Of a stretch of 64,000 nt of DNA, positions 48,269-56,797 are shown piece by piece. The number at the start of each line of letters is the position of its first letter. Position 1 is the stretch's first letter. The translations under genes were made by a program, and so were the position numbers. The notes under the pieces were generated by a model, which saw only the letters and a list, made by a program, of their open reading frames with translations, was not told the DNA's origin and ran no database searches. The stretch comes from Chryseobacterium defluvii (GTDB lineage Bacteria; Bacteroidota; Bacteroidia; Flavobacteriales; Weeksellaceae), in assembly GCF_003634775.1 (NCBI RefSeq), contig NZ_RBXB01000002.1, positions 744,001 to 808,000 of the forward strand, in the 5' to 3' direction.

Positions 48269-49342
48269 ATGATAATTCAAAAAACCGAGAAATCCAGAAT
48301 TTCTACATTCGATCCTAATAATTTTTCATTCGGAAATACTTTTATCGACCATATGATCATATGTGAGTACGAGAATGGAAAATGGGGTGAAGTAAAATTA
48401 ATGCCTTATGGTCCTTTAGCATTTACACCTGCGATGATGGGAGTAAACTACGGACAGGCTTGTTTTGAAGGAATGAAAGCTTATAAAGATAAGGACGGAC
48501 AGGTTTTTCTTTTCAGGCCTGAAAAGAATTTTGAACGTATCAATAAATCAGCGAAACGTCTGGCTATGCCGGAAGTAACGGAAGAAATGTTTTTAGACGG
48601 TTTAAAAGCATTAGTAGATATGGACAGAGACTGGATCCCTTACGGAGAAGGAATGTCATTATATATAAGACCATTGATCTTTGCTACGGAAGAAGCCTTA
48701 AAGGCAAGAGTAGCGAATAAGTATATGTTTGCCATTGTGGCAACACCGGCAAAAAGCTATTACAGTGCACCGGTTTCCGTGAAAATTTCAGATCACTATT
48801 CAAGAGCGGCTAACGGCGGAGTAGGTTCTGCTAAAGCGGCAGGAAACTATGCGGCATCTTTCTATCCGACTCAATTGGCTATCGAAGAAGGGTATGATCA
48901 GATTATCTGGACGGATGATTCGACTCACGAGTTTTTTGAAGAAAGCGGAACCATGAATGTTTTCGTGAGAATCAATGATACCATTTATACACCGCCAACT
49001 TCTGAGAAAATTCTGGACGGAGTAACAAGAGACAGCTTCATCCAGTTGGCTAAGAGAAGAGGATTCGAAGTAAAAGTGGAGCCGATTAAAGTAAAAGATG
49101 TGGTGGAAGCTCAGAAAAACGGAACATTAAAAGAAGTTTGGGGAGTAGGAACTGCAGTAGTAACAACGGTTTTCGAAGCTTTAGGATACCAGGGTCAGAA
49201 ATTGGAATTGCCTAAACTTTCAGATGAAGAAAGCTACGCGGCAATTCTTAAAAAGGATCTTGTGGATCTGCAGAACAACCTTTCGGAAGATCCTTTCGGA
49301 TGGAGAGTATTGGTAGAAAGAAATGTTCTTGAAACAGTTTAA
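48269..49342 (+). CDS. ilvE: Branched-chain amino-acid aminotransferase
   Basis: The protein has 357 residues. It is a fold-type IV PLP aminotransferase for Leu, Ile and Val. It shows ACFEGMKAYKDKDGQVFLFRPEKNFERINKSAKRL, YIRPLIFATE, the PLP Lys189 in GGVGSAKAAGNYAAS, and the closing EESGTMNVFVRI and VWGVGTAVVTTV. The length is that of the long Bacteroidota and eukaryote-type branch. It has a good terminator at 49366 and no operon partner. Confidence 0.96.
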   Translation: MIIQKTEKSRISTFDPNNFSFGNTFIDHMIICEYENGKWGEVKLMPYGPLAFTPAMMGVNYGQACFEGMKAYKDKDGQVFLFRPEKNFERINKSAKRLAMPEVTEEMFLDGLKALVDMDRDWIPYGEGMSLYIRPLIFATEEALKARVANKYMFAIVATPAKSYYSAPVSVKISDHYSRAANGGVGSAKAAGNYAASFYPTQLAIEEGYDQIIWTDDSTHEFFEESGTMNVFVRINDTIYTPPTSEKILDGVTRDSFIQLAKRRGFEVKVEPIKVKDVVEAQKNGTLKEVWGVGTAVVTTVFEALGYQGQKLELPKLSDEESYAAILKKDLVDLQNNLSEDPFGWRVLVERNVLETV

Positions 49343-49365
49343 TTGTTAGATATATATTTATAAGT

Positions 49366-49396
49366 AAAGCCGGGAATATTATTCCCGGCTTTTTGT
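49366..49396 (+). terminator. Terminator of ilvE
   Basis: AAAGCCGGGAAT pairs with ATTCCCGGCTTT around ATT and ends with TTGTTTT. Confidence 0.93.
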
Positions 49397-49454
49397 TTTA
49401 ATATTCATCAAGTTTTGTAATTGATTAACGAAATGTGTATTTTCGCAAAAGTTT

Positions 49455-49967
49455 ATGAAAAAATTAATCTTCATATCGGTATTGGGATTGTTGAGCTGCA
49501 ACAGGAATTCGCAGACTCCACATCCTCCCGTGGGTGGTGTTTTGAGCCAGAACGACCTTGATGTTTCCAAAGAAAGGATGCGAAATCTTAACGGCCTGGA
49601 AAGAAAACATATCCAGGAATGGATCAACAATCAGTCCGTAAAGTATTATCCGACCCAGCTTAATTACTGGGTGAATGCGGAAGGATATGATACCCGTGAA
49701 AGAAGACAAGACAATACTTTCATCTCTTATTCCTATGAGTTGTATGATTTCGATCAGACGAAGATCTATGACCAGCCGATCGAAAGGAGGGATGCCAGAT
49801 TCGGACACTTTGATGAATTGAAAGCGGTGGAAAATGCATTGCGTTTTATCCATGATGGAGAGGAAGTTACCCTTTTGGTACCGTCTTCTTTAGCGTACGG
49901 AACGTATGGAGACGAAAAGAAAATAGATAACGATATACCATTAATCATAAAATTAAAAGCGCTATAA
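49455..49967 (+). CDS. gldI: FKBP-type peptidyl-prolyl isomerase lipoprotein, GldI-like
   Basis: The protein has 170 residues with lipoprotein signal MKKLIFISVLGLLSCNRN (lipobox LLSC). The domain shows DTRERRQDNTFISYSYELYDF, where FKBP strands start, and ends with GEEVTLLVPSSLAYGTYGDEKKIDNDIPLIIKLKAL, the FKBP core shape. GldI is a gliding-motility and type IX secretion accessory in flavobacteria; non-gliding relatives keep it. The stop abuts the next ATG (49968), so both PPIases are co-translated. Confidence 0.85.
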   Translation: MKKLIFISVLGLLSCNRNSQTPHPPVGGVLSQNDLDVSKERMRNLNGLERKHIQEWINNQSVKYYPTQLNYWVNAEGYDTRERRQDNTFISYSYELYDFDQTKIYDQPIERRDARFGHFDELKAVENALRFIHDGEEVTLLVPSSLAYGTYGDEKKIDNDIPLIIKLKAL

Positions 49968-51083
49968 ATGAGATTGTTTAACAAGAATATAATTCTGGCG
50001 GCGGCAAGTATTTCGCTGATGAGTTGTACACCAATTTATAAAAAAATGAACGTAGACAAAGAAACTTACGAAGGTCTTAATGACGGACTTTATGCGAATC
50101 TTCAGACAACGAAAGGGAATATGATCGTGAAGTTTGAGGACAAGAAATCACCGGTAACTGTAGCGAATTTCATCGGTCTTGCAGAAGGAAAAATTGATAA
50201 TAAAGCGAAAGCAAAAGGAGTTCCTTTCTATGATGGAACCATTTTCCACAGAGTGATCAAAGATTTTATGATCCAGGGAGGTGATCCTCAGGGAACAGGA
50301 ATGGGAGATCCAGGGTATAAGTTCGAAGATGAAAAAAACGATCTTAAGCATACCGGAAAAGGAGTTTTATCTATGGCAAATTCAGGACCTAATTCAAATG
50401 GTTCCCAGTTCTTCATCACAGAAGTTCCTACCCCTTGGTTAGACGGAAGACACACGATCTTCGGGAAAGTGGTAAAAGGAGAAGATGTGATCGATGCGAT
50501 TGCGAATGTAGAAAAAGGTGCTCAGGATAAGCCTAAAACAGATATCGTGTTGCAAAAGGTTTCCATATTCAGCAAAGGTGACGAGTACAAAAACTATGAT
50601 GCTGCTAAAACTTTCAACGAAGGAAAGGCTAAAATTGCAGAAAACAATAAAGCATACGCAGCGAAGGAAGAAGCAGAAAGAAAGAAAAAAGAAGAAGAGT
50701 TCAAAGCGAACCAGTTGAAAATGGTTGAAGACCTAAAAGCAGGAATGCAGAAAACAGAATCCGGTCTTTATTATAAAATCACGAAAACAACAGAAGGAAA
50801 AGCCCCTAAAGCAGGAGACAATGTATCGGTACACTATGCAGGAAAATTAGTGGACGGAACAGAGTTCGATTCTTCTTTCAAGAGAAATGAGCCGATTGAT
50901 ATTCCAATCGGAATGGGAAGAGTGATCAAAGGATGGGATGAAGGAATCCTATTGTTAAAAGAAGGAGAAACGGCAACCTTATTGATCCCGCCTGCAATGG
51001 CTTACGGAGAAAGAGGAGCAGGAGGGGTGATCCCACCAAACGCCTGGTTAGTTTTCGATGTGGAGCTTGTGAAAGTGAAGTAA
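49968..51083 (+). CDS. Cyclophilin-FKBP fusion PPIase lipoprotein
   Basis: The protein has 371 residues with lipoprotein signal MRLFNKNIILAAASISLMSC. Residues 45-200 are a cyclophilin domain (VTVANFIGLAEG, GTIFHRVIKDFMIQGGDPQGTG, GPNSNGSQFFITEVPTPWLDGRHTIFGKVV). A lysine-rich coiled coil (EEAERKKKEEEF) links to a FKBP domain (260-371: GDNVSVHYAGKLVDGTEFDSSF, PPAMAYGERGAGGVIPPNAWLVFDVEL). It should assist folding of secreted proteins at the outer membrane. It starts on the base after the gldI stop, so the two form one operon. Confidence 0.93.
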   Translation: MRLFNKNIILAAASISLMSCTPIYKKMNVDKETYEGLNDGLYANLQTTKGNMIVKFEDKKSPVTVANFIGLAEGKIDNKAKAKGVPFYDGTIFHRVIKDFMIQGGDPQGTGMGDPGYKFEDEKNDLKHTGKGVLSMANSGPNSNGSQFFITEVPTPWLDGRHTIFGKVVKGEDVIDAIANVEKGAQDKPKTDIVLQKVSIFSKGDEYKNYDAAKTFNEGKAKIAENNKAYAAKEEAERKKKEEEFKANQLKMVEDLKAGMQKTESGLYYKITKTTEGKAPKAGDNVSVHYAGKLVDGTEFDSSFKRNEPIDIPIGMGRVIKGWDEGILLLKEGETATLLIPPAMAYGERGAGGVIPPNAWLVFDVELVKVK

Positions 51084-51103
51084 TTGAAAATTGAAAATAT
51101 TGT

Positions 51104-51131
51104 AAAGCCACCTGTGAAGGTGGCTTTTTTT
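51104..51131 (+). terminator. Terminator of the PPIase operon
   Basis: AAAGCCACCT pairs with AGGTGGCTTT around GTGA and is followed by a T-run. Confidence 0.92.
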
Positions 51132-51140
51132 GTTGAAAAA

Positions 51141-51166
51141 TTCCGTAGAAATACGGTTTTCCGTAA
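51141..51166. repeat. CCGTA-type palindromic element, copy 2
   Basis: TTCCGTAGAAATACGG followed by TTTTCCGTAA contains three CCGTA/TACGG units. Compare 43912-43954. It lies just upstream of the nuclease-NTPase gene. Confidence 0.65.
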
Positions 51167-51219
51167 TTAATTAAACATGTATATTGATACATTTGAAAAT
51201 ACATGAAAAAATCATTAAT

Positions 51220-53697
51220 ATGAATAATATCGATCAGTCTTTACTTATGTTTGAAAATGTCAAAAATAATATTGATAACTTCATTAAATCTGATAATAAT
51301 GAGTCGGATACAAGATCTAAAATAATTGATAATTACCTAATTAATATACTTGGGTGGAGTGAATCAGATATCAAAAGAGAAGGGAAATTAGAATCTGGTT
51401 ATTTTGATTATAAAGTTAGTTGTCCATCAATTTCTTTTGTAATTGAAGCAAAAAGGAATCACAAAGAATTCATTCTTCCTTCAAGCCATACTAAAGTAAA
51501 AATAAAATCCATATTACGTGAAAATAATGATGTAATTCAACAAATTAGAAACTATTGTGTAGATATTGGATTGCCTTATGGGGTAATAACTAATGGTAAA
51601 CAATTTATTATATCAAAATTTTTTAATACTAATGGGAGTGATTGGAAAGAAAATATATGTCTAATTTTTCATAGTATAGAAGATATAGAAAATAGATTTG
51701 TTGAATTTTATGAGAATTTGTCAAAATACTCATTAATAAATAATGGAGGTTTTAAATATGATTATATTCCTATTGATTTAGAAGCAAAATCAATATTGTC
51801 CACATTGATTCAGAGAGATAAAGAGATTGATAGAAATAACTTAAGTTCAGAATTGTCTCCTATAATTGATAAATTTTTTGGAGAAATTTTTTCTACAGAA
51901 CAAGAAGATGATTTAAATTTTATAAAGGAATGTTTTGTTGAAAATATAGAATCAAAGAAAAACCGGGATGAGATAGAAAGATTATTTGCAGATAAAGCTC
52001 CTCAAATGGCAAATGTTGTTAAAGCAATTAATACAAATAGTATAGTTTCCCAAATTGTAGAAGAAATAAGCGATGATCAGATTAATATTAAGAGTCCTAA
52101 ATCTCCTAAACCGATAATTATTATAGGAACTAAAGGAGCGGGAAAAACTACTTTTATAAATCATTTATTTAGAACACGTGATAATGAATTCTCAGAAAAT
52201 CATTTAACTGTATATATTGATTTTAGAGAATTTTATGAAGCATATAAATCATTTGAACCAACAAATATTTCTAAAGAAATATATGAAAAACTTACAGATA
52301 AGTATTCAGAATTGGAACTTCACAGCCTCAAAGCTTTGAAAAGAATTTATCAAAAACAAATAAAACAAAATGATGAAAGCATTTGGATGTTTGTTAAAGA
52401 TAAAGACGAAGACACATATAATAGATTATTAACAGAATATCTATCTGAAAATTTAAAGGATTACTCAAAACATTTAGAGTATTTAAACAATTATTTAATT
52501 AGGGAAAGAAGAAAAAGGATGATTGTAATTATAGATAATGCCGATCAATATTCAATATTAATTCAAGAAAAAATTTTCCTATTTTCTCATTCATTATCAA
52601 GGAATTCCAATTGTGGAGTTATCTTTTCATTAAGAGAAGGCTACTATTATAAATGGAGAAACAGACCCCCTTTCGATGCATATGAATCTAACGTCTATCA
52701 CATTACTGCACCTAAATATTCCGAAGTTTTACTAAAGCGTATAAATTATACTTTAGAACATTTAAATAATTTTGAGGGCAAAGCTTCTTCGGTTACAAGT
52801 AGGGGGATTAAAATTGAAATGCCTAATCAAAAAGTTATTGAATTTTTATCTGGATTAAAAGATTCGCTTTTTTCTGATTATAATAGTGATTTAATTAATT
52901 ATTTGAGTTTTACAACTTACCCTAATATCCGTGAAGGACTTAGGGTTTTTAAACAATTTTTAATTTCAGGACATACAGATGTCAGTAATTATATCTTAAG
53001 AGAAGTTTATAAAGAAGTAGATAGAGTAAATAAACAAATAATTCCCATTCATGAATTTGTAAAATCTTTAGGATTACAAAATAAATTATATTATAACTCG
53101 GAATTTAGTATTGTTAATAATATTTTTATCCCTCCGAAAGACTCAAACGATCATTTTATAAATTATTATATTCTAAAAAAATTTTATGATATTTATGAGA
53201 CTAAAGGAATTGCAAATAAATATATTTCTTTCTCAGAGATAATAGAAATTTTTAAGGAAATTGGTTATAGAACTAATATTATTATTTCTTCAATAGAACG
53301 TTTATTAGATTATAACTTACTAGAGTCTGATGAACTTATAACAGATATAGAGTTTGGAAATTTAGATGCTGAAATTGATTTATGTATTTCATCTAAAGGA
53401 TATTATTATTATAAAGAATTAATAAAAAGGTTTCATTATATAGATTTAGTATTGCAGGATACTCCAATTTTTTCACAAGAATATTTTAGTAAGATTAAAT
53501 CTGTTTTTCCTTTGTCGGATAATAAAGGGCTAAGAGACTTGAAAGCTAGAGTTGAAACTGTAAAAGAATTTGTTAATTATTTAAATAAAGAAGAAAATAG
53601 ACAAGCAGTAGGTGTATTTAATATGTTTGGCAAACCTTTAGATTATATAAATGAACAGTTAAATGCGGATATATTAAGAATAGAAAGTAAGCTATAA
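51220..53697 (+). CDS. HsdR-type nuclease fused to a P-loop NTPase (candidate defence protein)
   Basis: I use the ATG at 51220, giving 825 residues; the TTG at 51184 is less likely. Residues 30-175 are an HsdR_N-like nuclease: Asp63 (YFDYKVS), Glu76-Ala-Lys78 (FVIEAKRN) and QxxxY (Gln108, Tyr112). Residues 296-480 form a P-loop NTPase with Walker A GTKGAGKTT (303-311), Walker B MIVIIDNAD (434-442) and FSLREGYYYKW. Residues 500-825 are helical with winged-helix-like stretches and no known motif. The base composition is visibly AT-richer than the flanks. It sits alone, after a terminator and a palindrome, between PPIase and protease genes. It resembles nuclease-NTPase defence proteins, but that is inference. 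Confidence 0.8.
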   Translation: MNNIDQSLLMFENVKNNIDNFIKSDNNESDTRSKIIDNYLINILGWSESDIKREGKLESGYFDYKVSCPSISFVIEAKRNHKEFILPSSHTKVKIKSILRENNDVIQQIRNYCVDIGLPYGVITNGKQFIISKFFNTNGSDWKENICLIFHSIEDIENRFVEFYENLSKYSLINNGGFKYDYIPIDLEAKSILSTLIQRDKEIDRNNLSSELSPIIDKFFGEIFSTEQEDDLNFIKECFVENIESKKNRDEIERLFADKAPQMANVVKAINTNSIVSQIVEEISDDQINIKSPKSPKPIIIIGTKGAGKTTFINHLFRTRDNEFSENHLTVYIDFREFYEAYKSFEPTNISKEIYEKLTDKYSELELHSLKALKRIYQKQIKQNDESIWMFVKDKDEDTYNRLLTEYLSENLKDYSKHLEYLNNYLIRERRKRMIVIIDNADQYSILIQEKIFLFSHSLSRNSNCGVIFSLREGYYYKWRNRPPFDAYESNVYHITAPKYSEVLLKRINYTLEHLNNFEGKASSVTSRGIKIEMPNQKVIEFLSGLKDSLFSDYNSDLINYLSFTTYPNIREGLRVFKQFLISGHTDVSNYILREVYKEVDRVNKQIIPIHEFVKSLGLQNKLYYNSEFSIVNNIFIPPKDSNDHFINYYILKKFYDIYETKGIANKYISFSEIIEIFKEIGYRTNIIISSIERLLDYNLLESDELITDIEFGNLDAEIDLCISSKGYYYYKELIKRFHYIDLVLQDTPIFSQEYFSKIKSVFPLSDNKGLRDLKARVETVKEFVNYLNKEENRQAVGVFNMFGKPLDYINEQLNADILRIESKL

Positions 53698-53756
53698 TAA
53701 AGTATTTTATTTTCTTTATTAATTTATAATCCCTTATTTTAGCAAAAAATAGCCCC

Positions 53757-54917
53757 ATGAAGAAGATTCTACACTTATTTTTTGCTTTTTGCGTCATTCA
53801 TACAGCGGCACAAGGGAAGAAGTTTTTTGATAGCGGAGAAGTCCAGCTTAAAAATCCGGTTGAAAAGATCAATCTACAATATGTGAGCAACCTGCCTTTT
53901 GTGAAGGTGAGTATTAAAGGAAAACCGTATAATTTCCTATTCGATTCCGGAGCCCCGACGGTGATTTCCAGTGCTATTTACACAGAACTGGGTCTGGAGA
54001 AAAAGCATAAAAGTAATGTAAAGGATTCCCAGAAAAACAAGCAGGAACAGATTTTTACCCAGCTTCCGGAAATGACTATTGATCAAGTGGTTTTTAAAAA
54101 CATCGGAGCAATTGTGATTGATTTAAATAATTCCGAGTTAGGATGCTTCAAGATTGATGGAATCATCGGAGCTAATCAGATGGCGAAACTGTTTTGGAGA
54201 GTCAACTACTCTGAAAACTCATTGGAAGCTACCAAAGACCTGTCCCGTTTTGACCTTAACGGTTATGAAACCATTCTTCCGTTTGATTTTAAAGCTCAGA
54301 AAACGCCTATCGTTGAAACGAAAATTTCAGGCCAGAAGGTTAATCTTACTTTCGATACCGGGTTTACGGGAAGGATCAGAATTACGGAAAATTATTATCC
54401 TTCATCTGTAAGCAAAAGCATTGAAACCTATGGGGTGAATGCAGTAGGAGCGTATGGGACCGGAAAACCGGAGACCAATCATATTTTCAAAACGAATGAG
54501 CTTCCATTAGGAAATGCCAGGTTTATGAATGAAGTGATCATGACGGGGAATTCCAATATTATCGGGAATGAGTTTTTCCAGAATTTTTCTTTCATTATGG
54601 ACTGGAAGAATAAAAAAGTCTATATGAAGCGTATAAAGGAAACCGAAGCCAAAATTGAGTCTTTCGGGTTCGGATATCGTTTCATTGACGGAAAAGCAGA
54701 GGTTTCCTATATTTTTAAAGAAGATCATTTTCCGGTTCAGATAGGAGATTCCATTATCAGCATCAATAATGTTGCTTTGGAAAACCTGGATAAGGAAACC
54801 TCATGCCACTATTTCATTAACAGGGTGGAAAAAGATGCAAGATCTCTTACTATGAAGGTAAAAAGGAACGGGAATATAATGGATATCAGGCTGACTAAAA
54901 AAGAGTACCTGAAATAA
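53757..54917 (+). CDS. Retropepsin-like aspartic protease with PDZ-like end
   Basis: The protein has 386 residues with signal peptide MKKILHLFFAFCVIHTAAQ. Two aspartyl protease lobes carry FDSGAPT (residue about 63) and FDTGFTG (about 200), the D-S/T-G catalytic motifs, so one chain supplies both halves. The C-terminal 85 residues, with VQIGDSIISINNVALENLDKETSCHYF and MKVKRNG, look like a PDZ domain. It is exported and probably acts on periplasmic or surface peptides. A terminator follows at 54981. Family members are common in Bacteroidota, with unknown substrates. Confidence 0.9.
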   Translation: MKKILHLFFAFCVIHTAAQGKKFFDSGEVQLKNPVEKINLQYVSNLPFVKVSIKGKPYNFLFDSGAPTVISSAIYTELGLEKKHKSNVKDSQKNKQEQIFTQLPEMTIDQVVFKNIGAIVIDLNNSELGCFKIDGIIGANQMAKLFWRVNYSENSLEATKDLSRFDLNGYETILPFDFKAQKTPIVETKISGQKVNLTFDTGFTGRIRITENYYPSSVSKSIETYGVNAVGAYGTGKPETNHIFKTNELPLGNARFMNEVIMTGNSNIIGNEFFQNFSFIMDWKNKKVYMKRIKETEAKIESFGFGYRFIDGKAEVSYIFKEDHFPVQIGDSIISINNVALENLDKETSCHYFINRVEKDARSLTMKVKRNGNIMDIRLTKKEYLK

Positions 54918-54980
54918 TATTTTTTTGGAAGTGATGCCGAGCCGGATATTCCGGATATTGAAGATCTGTATTCACTTAGT

Positions 54981-55012
54981 AAAAAACCATCCCGAAGAGG
55001 GATGGTTTTTTT
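54981..55012 (+). terminator. Terminator of the aspartic protease gene
   Basis: AACCATCCC pairs with GGGATGGTT around GAAGA, with A-run before and T-run after. It can act in both directions. Confidence 0.9.
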
Positions 55013-55031
55013 AAATAATATTAAATAATTG

Positions 55032-55289
55032 CTATGAGTGCCTTTTTGATAGATCTGCATTGCTGGGCAAGTAAGTGAAGCAGACCTGCCCGTTTAATGC
55101 AGTTATGAAAAATCCGGGTAATCGGTATCTTTCATCATTTGTGTGTTGAGTATTATTTAACCACTTCTGTGCCAAGTTGATACCCTTTTTTTCTGTGCCG
55201 GAAAACATCGGAATGTAATTAATTCTCTTTTTAGGTTTTGTATTTTGGTTATTTACAGAGAACAGTTTATTTGATATCGTTTTATTCAT
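55032..55289 (-). CDS. Small hypothetical protein (doubtful)
   Basis: The ORF has 85 residues and no other gene on either strand competes with it. The sequence is polar and basic (SVNNQNTKPKKRINYIPMFSGTEKKGINLAQKWLN), with a slightly hydrophobic end. It has no recognisable domain and no signal peptide. The stop at 55032 sits near the terminator of the aspartic protease. It may be a real small gene or chance; conservation would decide. Confidence 0.35.
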   Translation of the reverse strand: MNKTISNKLFSVNNQNTKPKKRINYIPMFSGTEKKGINLAQKWLNNTQHTNDERYRLPGFFITALNGQVCFTYLPSNADLSKRHS

Positions 55290-55397
55290 ACAATGGGTAA
55301 ATCCGATTAATAAAAATAAGTGTAAGATGACGTGAGTTTTTTTGAAATGTCGACATTGTTCTACAGGGATCTAGATTAAAATCTACAATAAGAAACA

Positions 55398-55423
55398 AAA
55401 AAAACCGCCTCTCAGGGCGGTTT
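55398..55423 (-). terminator. Terminator of the M28 gene pair
   Basis: AAACCGCC pairs with GGCGGTTT around TCTCAG. On the minus strand it is followed by a T-run and lies 9 bp after the M28 stop. Confidence 0.9.
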
Positions 55424-55431
55424 CAATATAT

Positions 55432-56790
55432 TTACCAGTTCTTATCGATCATATAAATGAGCTGGGTCATGACGGCTGCCCCCAGGAGTAATTCTCTCCG
55501 GTTAACCTTTTCAAAAGTATCTTCTTCGGTGTGATGAATATCGAAATATCTTTGAGGATCAGGGACCAGTTCAGCGGTAGGAACACCCATATCACGAAGC
55601 GGATAGATATCCGCTCCCGAATACCTGCCTTCAAAGTTATAAACGCCGTACGGAAGGAAAAGATGCCCCCAGCTTATAATCTGGTTTCTTCTGGCATCAT
55701 CCATTTCCAGGGAAATTCCTCTTGGTGAGAATCCTCCCGCATCTGATTCTATGGCAAAAAGGTGTTTTTCACCGCTTTCCTTTACTGTTTTCCCGTACTG
55801 TAATCCGCCTTTAAGCCCATTTTCTTCGTTGGCAAAGCAAACGACTCTGATGGTATGATTATTTTTAATGCCTAGTTTTTTGAAGGTTCTTAAGACTTCA
55901 ATGCTCTGAACGATTCCGGCTCCGTCATCATGAGCCCCTTCACCTACATCCCAGGAATCCAGATGGCCACCCACAACAATGACGTTTTTATCTTTTTTAC
56001 CTGTGATTTCACCAATTACGGAGTGGGAGAGTTTTTCACCCTTCATTCCACAGTTGGAATTAAGCTTAGCCGCAATTTTCTGGTTCTTTAAAAGAGCTTC
56101 CAGTTCATCGGCCGTGGTATTTCCGATGGCTACAGCCGGAACTTTGGCAACACCGTCGTCATATTTCATGGCACCGGTATGCGGAACATCATCAAAAGCT
56201 GATGAGAGAGAACGGATAATGGCAAATTTACCGCCTTTCCTGGCTGTTAAAGAAGCTGCAGTCCTTCTGTAAACTCCCGCATCGCGATATCCAAGGAAAG
56301 TCTGCACATATCCCTGGTTGAAAGCATGGTTGAAGAAAACAATTTTTCCTTTCACCTTTTCGGCCGGAAGCTGCTCATATTCCTCCAGCGATTTTACCAT
56401 GATAATTTCCCCGGAAACATCTTTTCCGCCCGTTCCTTCGGAATTTCCAAGGGAGAGCATTTTTAAGCTTTTCCATTTTCCGTTGGAAGTCTGGATATGA
56501 AGAGATTCTTTCCCTCTTTCCCAGACCGGGAGCATCACTTCCTGAAGCCATACTTTATCCGCTCCTGCCTCACGAAGCTTCTGCGCTGCCCATTGAACCG
56601 ACTTTTCGTAGGCTGCAGAACCGCTCAGACGATGCCCGATATTTTTGGTTAAATCCTTAAGCTCCGTATATCCTTTTCCGTTGTTTAAAATCTCTAAGGA
56701 AATTTTACTGAATTGTACCGAATCTTCTTTTGCCTGACCGGATACGGCCATACCAAGAAGCAATACTGAAGTACCTAATAACTTTTTCAT
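55432..56790 (-). CDS. M28-family metallopeptidase, exported (copy 2)
   Basis: The start is the ATG at 56790, 7 bp after the previous stop, giving 452 residues and a signal peptide (KKLLGTSVLLLGMAVSGQ). It is a carboxypeptidase Q-like M28 peptidase: a PA insert domain (GEIIMVKSLEEYEQLPAEKVKGKIVFF) and a catalytic domain with VVGGHLDSWDVGEGAHDDGAG (zinc His and Asp), ANEENGLKGG (catalytic Glu-Glu) and IHHTEEDTFEKVNRRELLLG. It should cleave exported dipeptides. It is clearly a duplicate of the neighbour. Confidence 0.93.
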   Translation of the reverse strand: MKKLLGTSVLLLGMAVSGQAKEDSVQFSKISLEILNNGKGYTELKDLTKNIGHRLSGSAAYEKSVQWAAQKLREAGADKVWLQEVMLPVWERGKESLHIQTSNGKWKSLKMLSLGNSEGTGGKDVSGEIIMVKSLEEYEQLPAEKVKGKIVFFNHAFNQGYVQTFLGYRDAGVYRRTAASLTARKGGKFAIIRSLSSAFDDVPHTGAMKYDDGVAKVPAVAIGNTTADELEALLKNQKIAAKLNSNCGMKGEKLSHSVIGEITGKKDKNVIVVGGHLDSWDVGEGAHDDGAGIVQSIEVLRTFKKLGIKNNHTIRVVCFANEENGLKGGLQYGKTVKESGEKHLFAIESDAGGFSPRGISLEMDDARRNQIISWGHLFLPYGVYNFEGRYSGADIYPLRDMGVPTAELVPDPQRYFDIHHTEEDTFEKVNRRELLLGAAVMTQLIYMIDKNW

Positions 56791-56797
56791 ATTAATT

